Assembly: GCA_031472005.1 (NCBI GenBank)
Contig: PZJY01000013.1
Span: 1,674,001-1,738,000 of the forward strand
DNA from: Tetracladium setigerum
Taxonomy: Eukaryota; Ascomycota; Leotiomycetes; Helotiales
Length of the DNA: 64,000 bases
Reading direction: 5' to 3'
Shown here: positions 10,852 to 22,397 of the stretch, piece after piece
How positions within the stretch are numbered: the stretch's first letter is position 1
Layout: each line of letters starts with the position of its first letter
Program-made: the position numbers and the translations under genes
The notes under the pieces: model-generated
Seen by the model: the letters and a program-made list of their open reading frames with translations, nothing else
Databases searched by the model: none
What the model was told of the DNA's origin: nothing

Positions 10852-13206
10852 TGTGGATATATTGCAAACTGTAGGCGCAATTGCGCATTGTTGGGGTGTT
10901 GATGGTGGTGTTGTTGTTGAGGGAGATGACTGAAAGAATGGCTTTGGAACAAGGTGAGGCTGCAAACATCCATTTCACATTTCTCACGACGCGTCGAAAA
11001 GTCTCGGCAGATGCCGTCACCTCGGCCATTTCGGGTAACGCGCAGATCGGGTAGTCGGGTATGTGACCGTTATGATGACTAATCGATGTCCCCACCAAGT
11101 CTGGCAACCGGACCCTGGCTGCAACCTTTCGTGCGTTGAGTTTTTCGGAACTCCGGGAGGTGGCTTTCCATATCGATAACAGCTATCTGCATTTTGGATC
11201 TCAGAGGACTCTTGAATCTTCAACTTCGCGCCAGATTTGAAACACGCCACAACTTTGATCATGAAGATAACGAACGCAAACTGCGCACGCCATCAACGCG
11301 GCCATACTACCTACTTCTACAAGTTCACGTGCAGCCTACAAGGGTCAAGGGTTTCCTTTCTCCTTCTCAGAATTGCCTTGGAGGTCTTGGAATGAATAAC
11401 AAGCCACGAATAATAATGGATTAGGTATGGCTTTCTCCGTCGAGGCGTCTCCTGCGTCTGGCTCGAGGAAGGATGTCTCAAAGCGTCTTGGTGAAAAGTG
11501 GGATTCTCGAATACGGTACCGTTCGATGGCTGGAAATTGATGCCCTGTCAATAGTTGGCGATCAATTGGGAAAAAGAAAGGAAAGCCGGTGTCAAATGCT
11601 CGGAAATGTCAAACGGTCAAACGGTGGTCAAGACGGTAACGGCAACGGCAACTACCACCAAACCACCAACCATCTCGGAGCTCAACGGCGGCGGTGGTCC
11701 ATCGATCGCTTGGACTATCTCAAAGGGGCCAAAAGTGAGGGCATCAGGGTATTCCGCCTTTCAACACCATTCGTGCTCCAGCTTCAGCTTCCAACAGCTT
11801 CTCGCCGTCTCACATTCGTGCTACTCCTGTACTTCTCCTGTACAGTGGTATTAAACGTGCGCCCCTTCTCCTGCCTGACTCGGTGTCAAACTCTTGGTGA
11901 TCACGAATACAAGCGGCATACACCGCCCAATTTCTTGGGACCCTTTGGAAATTCATGGTGGTTGCGTTGGCTCCATTATTATTGCCACTGCAACTGTACT
12001 TCGCAGTATCACTCCTTGTTGTGCACCACGGGGCTCCCTCGTGCAGTTATCCCTCAATTTCAGGCGTCCAGGCTCCCAGCTTGGACAAACTTCTCGACTC
12101 GTGGGTCCGGAGTGCTATTCAACACGGTTGGACAGCCGGAACTCTCTCGGTGCAATTGCTCAAAAGAAACTACAGGGCTTGCCAAGTATTTTAACTCGCA
12201 GGTATCACTGCAGATGGCATGTGGCAAAGACGCGAGATGCTGATAACCTCCGTGAAAATGAAGTTCTGCCCATAGTTGTGGGATGTGGTTCCGCAAGGTT
12301 ACAGTACGGCACAGAGACGAAGAGTGGCGTGCATATTGCTGTTGACATGACAGGCAACCTCCTTTGTGCCTGCAGATCAAGCGTCACCAGCGAAAGTCAA
12401 AATCTCCCTCGCACAAGAGGGAGGGAATTGCTCTTATGCCTCTTCTTATGTTGCCGCTTGGTATGTGTCTGGATACCTGTATTGTTTGACGAACGGTTTT
12501 TGAAGGTGTGTGGCCCTTGCGATCAAACGTTTCTGCTTGTGGGAACACATGTTGGCCCTCAACCGAAGTAGCCTCGGAGCATCTGCTCTGCGGCCGCGAA
12601 CGACAGGAGCGGCACTTCTCTGGCCACACCACGTCTTTGGGATCTGATGATAGGTTCGTCGTATTCTGTGGCGTTTCTCAAACAATCAAACATATCCTTC
12701 TGGAAGCTCCTTCTCTTGGCCAGTAATAATTGTCCTTCGATCACTCTGCAACAAGCCGAGTCTGGCAGGTCAGATATCCCTCCTCAGTCTCTCTGCATGT
12801 CCTTTCCCTTTCTCCCACTTCCCGCGTCCTCTTTTTTTTCTTTTGGAAAGGCGAATTCCTGCCGAATATCTTATGGGTGTGTCCCCCAAACAGTTCCCCA
12901 GCCCATGGTATCCGCCCAGCCGAAGTGTGATTTCCCCTGGGGCTCTTCATTGGAGTCCACTCCCCCATATTCTGGTCGACCTTGTCGAATAAGACCTGAA
13001 CTCCGAGACTATCAAGCGGGATGCAAGTGGATAACGCTTGCTTATTATTGAACAAACCCTTGGGAGATCGAAGATCGTTATAACCTGGGAACCACCTCGC
13101 TGCCTGACCTTGAACAAGTTCTCGATTCTTGTACTACATTCTGGTACCTGTGTATACTATCCGTCTTGCTTTAGTTGCTGAGCGTTGCGCATGCTTTATT
13201 GACATT
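10852..13206. other. Long intergenic region (~2.35 kb), divergent promoters
   Basis: Lies between the start of the Acinus-like gene (-) and the start of the 7TM gene (+). It contains many overlapping open frames of 60-256 codons on both strands, but none has a recognisable domain, a consistent start or intron signals, and they contradict one another. I see no repeat family or RNA gene; an unannotated non-coding transcript cannot be excluded. Confidence 0.4.
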
Positions 13207-14709
13207 ATGATCTCGTTACTTGCTGAGTCCTGGACTTGGTACGCTTTTGGAATTTTTATTGCTATTGTCAGATAGTGAGTATTGAATTCTCGTCGGCTTG
13301 AGGATGCAACTGACATCCATGCCAGTTACTCGCGATATGTTCAACTGGGATCGATCAAACAATTCCAGATGGAAGATTATGTCATGTTGATGGTATTAGT
13401 GAGTTAACTACGGCCCGGCACGCGATAATGTCTAACGTAGAATAGGTCTGGTACACAGTGCTGATCGTCTGTAGTAAGTCCTCCATCCAAGAATACCTAG
13501 CCTTCGCTAACATTATTAGTGAATATTGTCAGCCAGTTGAATACAAACCTCATGCTCCCTGGAGAAGAACTCACCCTCACTCCCGAATCGATCACATCTC
13601 GCATCCGCGGCTCAAAGCTCGTCCTAGTCGTGGAACAATCGATGATTTTGACTATCTGGGGATGCAAAGCATGTCTACTTTTGATGTATAACAAGCTTAC
13701 TTTTGGACTAAAACAACATCTGGCTGTCAAGGTAGTTGCTGGCTACGTGGGAGTTACATTTGTGGTCATGGAAGTGCTCTACCTTGGAGTTTGGTGCCGA
13801 CCATTATCGAATTACTGGTCCGTTCCTGTCGACAATGGTTGGTGATCCTCTTCATTATTACTACTTGCTTGTCCTAACCGTCACTAGTTCAATGTTCTGC
13901 GGCGACACATCATTTGATCACCAACGCCGTTTTTAACATCTCGTCCGACCTCATGATGCTTTGCATTCCTCTTCCTTTACTCATTATATCACAACTACCA
14001 AGAGCGAAGTACGTACCTCATTTCTCTGCCACAAGTCAAAACTAACGAACTTAGAAAACTTATTCTCTGTGGCCTCTTTGGACTTGGAATCTTTGTGGTG
14101 AGTTGTCTTCCCCACTTGACTGGTACCCTCGCTAACTGTAACAAACAGATTCTCTCCGCAATCTTGAACAAATATTACTCGTTCGCACAACCCTTCTCGC
14201 CGATGTGGACGTTTTGGTACATCCGAGAAGCCAGCGTCGCCCTTCTCATTGCAAACGTACCTAACTGCTGGCCCCTCTTCCGAAAAGTTTTCCACCTACG
14301 CTCGTTCCACCACGCTGGATCTTACGGCAATCAATCGAGAACAACCAACACCCAAGGCCTCCCCATCACTGCAAGCCGCACCCACAACAATAAAGTAGGC
14401 GGATCCGTGAACCTCTCTACACTCGGGAAGAGCAAAGATAGACCGGAAGCGAAATCTCAAACAAGTTGGTGGGAGCGAGAAAGTGGCCACGGTGGTACAA
14501 CTTCTAGATTGGGAAGAACAGAGAGTGAAGAACGGATTGTGGTGAGGTCTCCAGGACCGGCGAAGTTGATGCCGTTGGAGATTTGGGAGAGTAAGGAGTA
14601 TGAAGTTGATAGAGGGAGCGTGAGGCAAGCTGGTTTTGAGACTAGCACTACCATTACCGCCTCGGTCGGGAGGAGGAGTGAAAGTAGCAGTGATAGGACG
14701 AGAAGGTAG
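13207..14709 (+). CDS. Rhodopsin-like (Pth11-related) 7TM integral membrane protein
   Basis: A predicted seven-helix protein of the fungal rhodopsin/Pth11-like group, whose characterised members sense surface or chemical cues. Seven exons are needed: 13207-13274, 13326-13398, 13446-13473, 13520-13837, 13888-14008, 14055-14097, 14149-14709. Donors are GTGAGT, GTGAGT, GTAAGT, GTTGGT, GTACGT and GTGAGT. The joins keep frame, giving 403 residues. Family marks are WCRPLSNYWSVP, QCSAATHHLITNAVFNISSD and LMMLCIPLPLL, with a later helix ending LLIANVPNCWPLFRKVF. The C-terminal ~140 residues are cytoplasmic, Ser/Arg-rich and poorly conserved. There is no CFEM domain at the N-terminus, unlike classic Pth11. 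The start is the first in-frame ATG before TM1; an upstream exon cannot be excluded. Confidence 0.82.
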
Positions 14710-15046
14710 CTGGAATCACAGGTCCGATATGTGTCTATTTGATGTTATGATTTACGTTGGTCTTGGCGAGGTAATCTGTTTAGGCGTATTGCATGCAATT
14801 GAATAATAGCTCGGAGCTACGGATATGTTTTGTGCTCTTTAACAATACAATGTAGTGTTTTATTTGATCATTTGTTTTAATGTTACGAGTGAAGCAGTGC
14901 TATTAAGGGTGACTGGGGTTCTTGCCAAGGCCGGAAGCAGCAGCTTGACCTCGGCTCCTATGACGGAGAAGCAAGCTCTTTCATTCAACGAGCATCATCA
15001 ACAGCTTCATCGTAATCACTCTCCACCACCACCACAACACACAATT
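14710..15046. other. Intergenic, 7TM gene 3' flank and ETFB promoter
   Basis: 337 nt between two + strand genes. I see no ORF, repeat or RNA gene in it. Confidence 0.45.
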
Positions 15047-16027
15047 ATGTCCGCCCTCCGAATTCTCGTCCCCGTCAAACGGGTTATTGACTATGCAGTA
15101 AGCCCTCTCCTCTCCTGCCCCGCCAGCACAATTGCTCCTCCCATACAACCCATCCCCAATCCCTCTTTCCAACTCCCACTCACCACCACGGCAACCCGCA
15201 GGTCAAACCACGAGTCAACAAAGCACAAACAGCAGTCGAAACCGCGGGCGTAAAACACAGCATGAACCCCTTCGACGAGCTCTCAATCGAAGAATCCGTC
15301 CGCATCCGCGAAAAGAAATCCCACCCTCACGGCGTCGAAGACATCATCGCCTTCACAGCCGGCCCCGCCAAATCTGCCGACATCCTCCGCACAGCCATGG
15401 CCATGGGCGCCGACCGCTCGATCCACGTCGAATTCAAAGAGGGCGAGGAGATTGAACCGCTGGGCGTGGCAAAGCTGTTGAAAGCCGTCGTCGAGCGCGA
15501 GAAGATCAATTTGGTGTTTTTGGGGAAACAGAGTATTGATGATGATGCTGGGCAGACGGGGCAGATGTTGGCGGGGTTATTGGGTTGGGGCCAGGCGACG
15601 CAGGCGAGCAAGGTGGTGTTTGAGAGTGATGGGTTGGGGGTGAGGGTTGAGAAGGAGGTGGATGGGGGGTTGAGACGGTGTTGGGGAAGTTGCCGATGGT
15701 CGTTACGGCTGATTTGAGACTGAATGAGCCGAGATATGCGAGTTTGCCGAACATCATGAAGGCGAAGAAGAAGAAGATTGAGAAGTTGGGTGCGGGGGAT
15801 TTGGGGGTGGATGTGGCGAGGAGATTGAAGACGTTGAAGGTTATTGGTGAGTTTGATGTTTTTCTACTTGTGTTGTTTGATGATGGTGGTGTTGCTTGTT
15901 TAGAGAGTTTGAATGAAGGCGTATGTACTAATTTGTGATTACAGAACCTCCTCCAAGGCAAGGCGGTGGTAAGGTTGAGAATGTGGATGGGATGATCGCC
16001 AAGCTGAAGGAGCTGGGTGCGATATAG
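15047..16027 (+). CDS. ETFB: Electron transfer flavoprotein beta subunit
   Basis: The beta subunit of the mitochondrial ETF heterodimer, which takes electrons from acyl-CoA and other dehydrogenases and passes them to ETF-ubiquinone oxidoreductase; beta binds AMP. Exons are 15047-15097, 15202-15846 and 15945-16027. The start reads MSALRILVPVKRVIDYA, spliced to VKPRVNKAQTAVETAGVKH. The family signature NLVFLGKQSIDDDAGQTGQ and LPMVVTADLRLNEPRY follow. The sequence breaks frame in a G-run (15664-15669): EKEVDGG continues as VETVLGKLPMVV only if one G is added. With it the protein has 259 residues, the usual size. Because this is a conserved single-copy-type housekeeping enzyme, a sequencing error is the likely cause. 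Confidence 0.92.
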
Positions 16028-17147
16028 AGAATGTGATGCTGGCGTTACCTGCTCTGCACTGTACAATACCCCAGACGGCCATTGTACTGTAACATACTCA
16101 AAAGGAATAGCATGTTATCAAGAAGTCTATCCGAGGACATCCCGTGTGAAGGCTCCTCGACAGAGAAAAGTAGGAAGATGAAGACAGGAAGAAACATGAA
16201 TATGAATTGAAAGCGTCTTCAGTTGTAGATCGAGAGCTTTTGGATTTCTCCCTCCAGCAGCTCTGACCTGGTGATTGTAGTTCTCTGATACTCTGATATT
16301 CTGATACTTGAATAATTGATAAATAGGTGTATTATGTTCAAAGCCCCAACATTCAGTCTTGCATGCACAACAAACAACTCTCCCAGATAGCTGGGACAAC
16401 TATCCAGGTTCCTGCAAGCAGGTCAGAGCCAGGAGGATACCCTTGATGGAGAAACGAATTATATTCCAAAGCATCACTTTTGCCATTACTCCGTACACTG
16501 GAAACCAAACTTTTCGATAACTCACTAGCCTTGGTGCAAGATAATTCAATTAGGATTGTACCCTGCCAAAACACAATAATGTTGTCGTTGCCACATGTGC
16601 AATAATGAAAAAAAGATCCCATGACAGCTGTAGTTAGTGTTAGTTGATCCCCAGAATAATGATCCGGTCAGCCTGACCAGCAAGAAGAAAGAGAAATTCT
16701 TTCCTGCTGCATGCATGGCCACTGCAAAGCAAAACCAAAGCCAAAGAAAAAAAACCCAATAGCAAAAACTCTTCAACTCCTCGTCATCCCCGTGACATAA
16801 TGCCGAGACTCTGTCACTGGCGATATCGCAATGGACCATTTCATACGCAATAGCTGGTGTAACAAGGGGGTTAATTGCTATTCCTCCCATCCTATTCGCT
16901 CTTTCGTCAGAGTTATCAGAGTTTGGGGCCAATTCTCCATTTTCTCGCTTAGCGGGGTGGTTGAGTTTTTCTCGGAGACAGGACAGCCAGCACACCTGAC
17001 CGCCCTTTGTTTGGCCAATGGGCAGAACCAGATGGGCCTCTGACTCCCTCCGACATTTTGATTCTGTTTCTCTTCTCTCTCGCTCTCCCCACCAACAACT
17101 TCAGCATCCAGCATCCCTCTCTCAAGAACAAGAAAACAGTCGCGCGT
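16028..17147. other. Intergenic, ETFB 3' flank and CPA1 promoter region
   Basis: About 1.1 kb before the AAP uORF. No credible ORF. The last few hundred bases are the likely CPA1 promoter and transcript leader; I could not assign a specific transcription-factor site with confidence. Confidence 0.45.
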
Positions 17148-17554
17148 ATGAGTGGTCGCCCGTCCGTCTTCACGTCCCAGGTATGTGCAAATGTTCAATT
17201 GCAATTCTCTGCTCTCTCTGCTACTTCATCTCCGCCTTATCGTGGCTGTTGCTGCTGTTGCTGTTACTTCTTTGTGTATTCCTTGAGTCAGGCCAATGAC
17301 GAGGATTGCCCACCTCGTCAGGATGCGAGATAGCTGCCCTTTTTTTTCTCCCCCTTGGAATGCTTCTCAATTGTCTACATCTCCATGGGCATCGTCTATC
17401 AGCTATCAATGGAACAATTGCTAACGCGCTGTAGGATTATATTTCAGGTTAGCACCTTCCCTCAACGCCAATTGTCCCCAAGATGTCGCCCTCCTCACCG
17501 CTAACCACAGAACACAACCCTACAGATCACATCTGGAAAGCTTCAGTAAACTGA
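17148..17554 (+). promoter_or_regulatory. Arginine attenuator peptide (AAP) uORF of CPA1, split by two introns
   Basis: The leader of fungal CPA1/arg-2 mRNAs encodes a 24-25 residue peptide that, with arginine bound, stalls the ribosome at its stop codon and reduces translation of the synthase (established for Neurospora and yeast). Here the peptide is found in three pieces. Exon a, 17148-17180, encodes MSGRPSVFTSQ. Exon b, 17435-17447, encodes DYIS plus the first base of the next codon. Exon c, 17526-17554, completes DHIWKASVN and a TGA stop. The total is exactly 24 codons plus stop, and the Asp known to be essential opens exon b. The introns are 254 nt (GTATGT..GTAG, CTAAC branch) and 78 nt (GTTAGC..ACAG). 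An alternative acceptor at 17510 would add five in-frame residues. The uORF stop lies 80 nt before the CPA1 start. Confidence 0.9.
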
Positions 17555-17634
17555 GATTCCCCAATCCGCAACCCGAATAATCAATTACCCTTCCTTTCGA
17601 TCCTTCGAACAGTCTCTACTCCCCACAATACAAC

Positions 17635-19140
17635 ATGTTTGCACGATTCGTTAAGCCTGCCGGCCTCAAGGCTGCTGGCCTGCAAATGCGAATGGCTCAG
17701 CAAGCTCGCTTTCTGGCTACAGTCGAGGGAAGCGCTGGTCGTGCCATGCCAGCTACCCGTCCCCGAGCTACACCTATCTCCCACGACCGAGCCACGTTGA
17801 CAATCAGGGTACGTTCTTTGCGGATCAATTGGCCCCATGAAGAAGTCTAACCCGTCTACAGGATGGACCAGTCTTCCACGGAAAATCCTTTGGTGCTAAA
17901 TCCAACATCTCTGGTGAAGCCGTCTTCACTACCTCGCTCGTAGGATACCCCGAATCCATGACCGACCCTTCATACCGTGGTCAAATCCTCGTCTTCACCC
18001 AGCCATTGATTGGAAACTACGGTGTCCCCTCATCTGCCCGAGACGAGCACGGCTTGTTGAAGTACTTCGAATCTCCAAACATCCAATGTGTGGGTGTGGT
18101 CGTTGCGGACTACGCTGAAAAATACAGCCATTGGACCGCTGTGGAGAGTTTGAGTGAATGGTGTGCCCGTGAAGGTGTCCCGGCCATTTCTGGAGTCGAC
18201 ACTCGTGCAATCGTCACCTACTTGCGAGAGGAGGGTTCTTCTTTGGCCCGAATCACCATTGGAGAGGAGTACGACGCCGATCAGGATGAGGCTTTCGTCG
18301 ATCCTGAGCAAATCAACTTGGTCAAGAAAGTCAGCACCAAGGCTCCATTCCACGTCCCCTCTCAAACCGGAGATATGCACGTGGCAGTCATCGATTGTGG
18401 TGTCAAGGAGAACATCCTCCGAAGCTTGGTTGGCCGTGGTGCAAGCGTGACAGTCTTCCCATACGACTTCCCCATCCACAAGGTTGCTCATCACTTTGAC
18501 GGTGTTTTCATCTCCAACGGCCCTGGTGACCCAACCCACTGCCAAGAAACCGTTTACCACTTGAGCAGATTGATGGAGACCTCTCAAGTCCCCGTCTTTG
18601 GTATCTGCCTTGGACATCAATTGCTCGCCCTTGCATCTGGTGCCCGTACTATCAAGCTCAAGTATGGAAACCGTGCTCACAACATCCCCGCTCTGGATTT
18701 GACGACTGGACAATGCCACATCACATCCCAGAACCATGGATATGCTGTTGATACCACCACCCTTCCTGATGAATTCAAGGAGTACTTTGTCAACCTTAAT
18801 GATGGCTCTAACGAAGGTTTGTAACTTGAAACTCCATTTGCTGCTAAAACAAACTAACAAAACCTTAGGCATGATCCACAAGACCCGCCCAATCTTCTCC
18901 ACCCAATTCCATCCTGAGGCCAAGGGAGGACCAATGGACTCTGCCTATCTCTTCGACATGTACATCGAGAACGTCCAACGCTACAAGAACTCACAGGCAG
19001 TCAACTCTTCAGGAAAGGAAAGCCGCCCATCACCATTACTCGTTGATATCCTGTCCAAGGAACGTGTTGGTGTTGCTCCACCTCAAGCTGCTGTTAAGCC
19101 TGCCCCTGTCAGTCAAGCTGCTCAAGCTGCTGCCGCTTAG
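17635..19140 (+). CDS. CPA1: Carbamoyl-phosphate synthase, arginine-specific, small (glutaminase) subunit
   Basis: The glutaminase subunit hydrolyses glutamine and channels ammonia to the large subunit (CPA2) to make carbamoyl phosphate for arginine synthesis, in mitochondria in filamentous fungi. Exons are 17635-17808, 17862-18816 and 18869-19140, giving 466 residues. The first ~40 residues are basic and lack acidic residues before EGSAG, as in a mitochondrial presequence. The CPSase small-chain N-domain starts at DGPVFHGKSFGA and includes TDPSYRGQILVFTQPLIGNYG. The class I GATase follows, with the catalytic Cys in FGICLGHQLLALASGA and the His/Glu pair in FSTQFHPEA. The C-terminus is a short Ala/Pro-rich tail. 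All splice joins are clean and no frameshift is needed. Translation is expected to be controlled by the AAP uORF. Confidence 0.97.
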
Positions 19141-19870
19141 AGAATGGTATGGGATGTCTTGATGTATTGGCGGGTGGTGTGTGGCGTTTAGCGATCGATT
19201 TTATTTTTCTTCCATATTTTGCTTTACTGGAAGGCTGGTGGGTGTGATGATGGACAAACGAACAAACAAGCAACCTTTAGTTAGGCCTAAGGTTGTTCTC
19301 TTTAAAAAGCCAAAACAAAGTTTGCTTTTATAGGATGTATCTTTTTTGTTTGTGATTGTTTTTAGAAAATCAAATTGAAACTTTCCAACACCATTTTTTT
19401 GACCGTGGAGTGAAGTCATATGCTGCAATTGCCTGTTTATAACGAACCGATATCGTTATATATTTACTTGTGTACCTAGGTAATCTAACTGAATGCTTCC
19501 TACTTCTCGGCCGGCAATGGTTCACTGAGGATGACCATGAGGATGAGAGCTGGGAATGGGACGGATACATCACATGATATATGCCAAGGAAATATCCTTC
19601 TCGCTTAGGTTTGATAGATAGAAGCAGAGTTGATTTCTTCCTTGTTACTAGGCAGCCAGGTAGAGAAGAGGAAAAAGGGGTTGGAATCGTTGATAGAAAA
19701 GAAAAAGTTTTCACAGACGGGAATTAGCCTACGATTTTTCAGGTGCCAAGAAAGAAAGAAAAGAGAACCGTGTTCACACGTTTTTAAGATGTAGCTTGCG
19801 CATGTATTTCGCTTGCTAGGTGGAGAGATGACGCGAGAAGGCCAAAAGGGGAGCTTGATGGGATATTTAT

Positions 19871-19909
19871 GTTTGTTTGTTCTGAATTTGTTCGTTTGTT
19901 TGTTTGTTT
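19871..19909. repeat. Interrupted GTTT microsatellite
   Basis: Two runs of the tetranucleotide GTTT separated by about a dozen bases, in the CPA1 3' flank. Confidence 0.7.
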
Positions 19910-20283
19910 ATATGCTTGATAGATAGGGTCAGTGAAATCGCAGTTCCTTCTAATCTAAAATCTCTTTCTGTCTGCTATATAATAGTTCACTAAATCTAAT
20001 TCAATGTAACAATCTACATATATCAAAAAAAGATATCCAGACAATAATAAATTATATGCAAATCGAGCCTGAAGTTTTAAGCCTATCTATAGGTAACTTA
20101 TGGCAACTTTTTGGATTTAGGATTTACTGTCATAATTTCAACAATCCACACCTCTGAGCTCTCTCTCTCCTTTCCTTTGTGACTTTGTCCATTCATCTAT
20201 CTCACCTCGCTTTCATGAAATGAATAATAAGTTAATAACAGTCGGCTACGAGCCACTACAGCCGCGCGGCCACAGTTGCTTCG

Positions 20284-20318
20284 TCGGTGAATCCGTGAAG
20301 CCGTGAATCCGTGAATCT
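20284..20318. repeat. Short tandem repeat, unit about 8-9 bp (TGAATCCG-like)
   Basis: Four near-identical copies of TGAATCCG/TGAAGCCG in a row, upstream of the nicotinamide riboside kinase gene. Confidence 0.55.
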
Positions 20319-20569
20319 AATATACGCGTCGGGTGTGTACCCGAATCAATATAAAAAAGCGCTCACTCGGTCGCGTCGACATATCATATTTTTTCTCTTG
20401 CTCTGCGCCCTATTGACAGCACCACCACCACTATCAGTATCAGCACCATCAGCACCACTACACCTTCCTCGATCTTTGCTGTTCGTTCTCTCTTGTTCTT
20501 GACCAACCCTTTCCTCTCCTTTTTCAGTCAAAGCAATAACTGATTTAGATACCTAGGTAGGAAAGCGGA

Positions 20570-22397
20570 ATGTTCTCGCTTCCTCTTTCTAGTGCTTGCA
20601 CAGCAGCTGCTGCTCTTCCTGTCGAGAGAGGAGAGGAAGGAGAGATTCGTGCCTTGGGGGTGGAGAAGGCGGTTACGATTTGCGTGTATGTTATATTTCC
20701 TTCCATCTTTCTATTCATTCATTATTTCTATCCCCTTTCTATCTAATCTCATATCCTCATATCGTACCATATCAACACACGAGCTAACCAATCAAACCCT
20801 CCCCAACCAAACAGCTCAGGCGCAACTTCCTCCGGCAAAACTACTCTTGCCATTATCTTGTCTTGTGCTTTCTCTCTCTCTGCCTCTCCCTCTCCATCCA
20901 CCTCGACCTCACCATCTCCCCTCCTCATCCACCAAGATAATTTCTTCTTCCACAAAGGCGCCTGCGAAATCGTCTCTTTCCCTTCTAAAAAGCAAGATAC
21001 TGCTTTCTGCCAGTCGTCCCTGGCGCGAAATGATCAAACTGTCGATGATGGGTTTGAGTATATGATCGTCTCTGCCTCCTCCTCCTCCTCCCAGGCGACG
21101 ACTGGTAGTGGGACTGGTAGTGGTAGTGGAGGTATTTATACGATTGCGGGCCCGGACACAGATGCCCTTTCGGCGATTAATTTTTGGGGGTTGTTGAAGA
21201 CTGTGGTGGAGGTTAAGAGGGAGGGGATGGGGAGGGGCCGGTGATTGGAGGGGTTGGAAGGAGTAGGTACTTTCCAGTTCTCTTTGAATCTTCGTTTATG
21301 ACAAATAGTCGCTGATGAGTTAGAATAGTACCTTCCGAGCAAGTCCTTGCCGTCAAGGATAAGTACTCCAAGCTCATCAAGCGAGCGAGTCAACTTATCG
21401 CCAGCTGGACCAAAGCCCAAGCATCAGCGAATGAAGCTATTAACTTCTCCGGCTCCATCGTCAAGCAAAGCTCGTCTTCCTCCTCTTCTGAACCGTTCAT
21501 CTCTCCCAAGCTTTTCTTCTTGGAAGGTTTCCTCCTATACTCCAACCCCTCCAACCCTCTGCAAAAACGCAACCCAAAACACGAAGACGAGCTATCCAAG
21601 CAAAAGCAAAATTGTGAAGACGAGCAAGCTCACTACCTCCTCACAACGCTCGAAACCAAATTCCACCACGGCCAAGACTACACCGACGTCGAAATCGAGT
21701 TCATCCAAGAACACCACCTCGCAGCCATGAAGCGCGCCATGTCCCTCCTTCAACCGCTCATGGACATCAAGCTCTTCCTCACTACCAGCATGCAGGCCGC
21801 CAAGGAGCGTCGTCTGGCGAGAGTCGAGTATGTGGATTATCCTGCTGGACAGAGATTGCCGGGGCAGATGTGGAAGACGGAGGGGTATTTTGAGCATGTT
21901 GCTTGGAAAAATCATGTTTTGCATCATGAGTGGTTGGTGGATTTTAAGGGTGCTCCTTTGAAAAAGGAGAAGGAGAAGAGTTTGGGTGGTGGTTGTGGTG
22001 AGGTTGGTGGGGTGATTGTTCGTGAAGAGGTGGATGCGAGCGTTGAGGATGTAAGTTTATCCTTCTATCCATCCATCCCATCCTTGCCTACTGTTCAATT
22101 TCTCTTTTTTTGGAGGGAATAATGCTGATTCTCTGAAATACACAGACTGTGAAGTGGGCACTGGAGAATATATTGATAAAACTTGCTGCCATTGAAGAAC
22201 GTGCTCGCTTGGCTTTTCTGATGGAGAAGAGTAATTTGACCGGCGATGGGCCTGAGGATGATGAGACTGTTCCTGTCAACTTCATTCCTACCAACTCGAT
22301 ACCTGCGAACTCGATTCCTATCAACTCGGTACCTGCCAATCCCGTCCCTGTCGAATCCGAGGACGACGAATCTGAGGACAAGTCGAAGGATGGGTGA
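20570..22397 (+). CDS. NRK1: Nicotinamide riboside kinase-like protein, unusually long
   Basis: Nicotinamide riboside kinases phosphorylate NR to NMN in an NAD+ salvage pathway. Exons as I read them are 20570-20685, 20815-21240, 21324-22050 and 22146-22397 (506 residues). The P-loop GATSSGKTTL follows the first intron, then LLIHQDNFFFHKG, matching the family's S.DDFFKP stretch. LFFLEGFLLYSNP matches the IIEGFLLF core and VDYPAGQRLPGQMWKTEGYF the substrate-binding region. The second intron (GTGATT..GTTAG) is weak; the alternative is one missing G in 21223-21238 with a GTACTT donor at 21285. Known NRK1 proteins are about 200-300 residues. The excess here lies in a Ser/Gly-rich insert after the P-loop region and in a C-terminal tail with five 5-residue repeats and an acidic end. 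Confidence 0.78.
22275..22349 (+). repeat. Five 15-bp coding repeats (V/T/A/I-N-S-I-P type)
   Basis: Inside the last kinase exon, five consecutive 15-bp units each encode x-N-(F/S/P)-(I/V)-P. Units differ at one to five bases, so they are a diverged minisatellite kept in frame. Confidence 0.75.

Larger units (their letters stand above)
19141..20569. other. Intergenic, CPA1 3' flank and kinase promoter
   Basis: About 1.4 kb, AT-rich in the middle (19930-20110). Apart from a GTTT microsatellite near 19871 and a small TGAAnCCG repeat near 20284 I see nothing conserved. Confidence 0.45.

Noticed and set aside
11473..12571. Several overlapping ORFs of 99-256 codons in the long intergenic region
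   Set aside because: No recognisable domain, mutually overlapping frames, some without an ATG start and no convincing splice signals.
18030..18923. 297-codon minus-strand ORF opposite CPA1
   Set aside because: Antisense shadow of a well-conserved, clearly spliced gene; no domain in the antisense frame.
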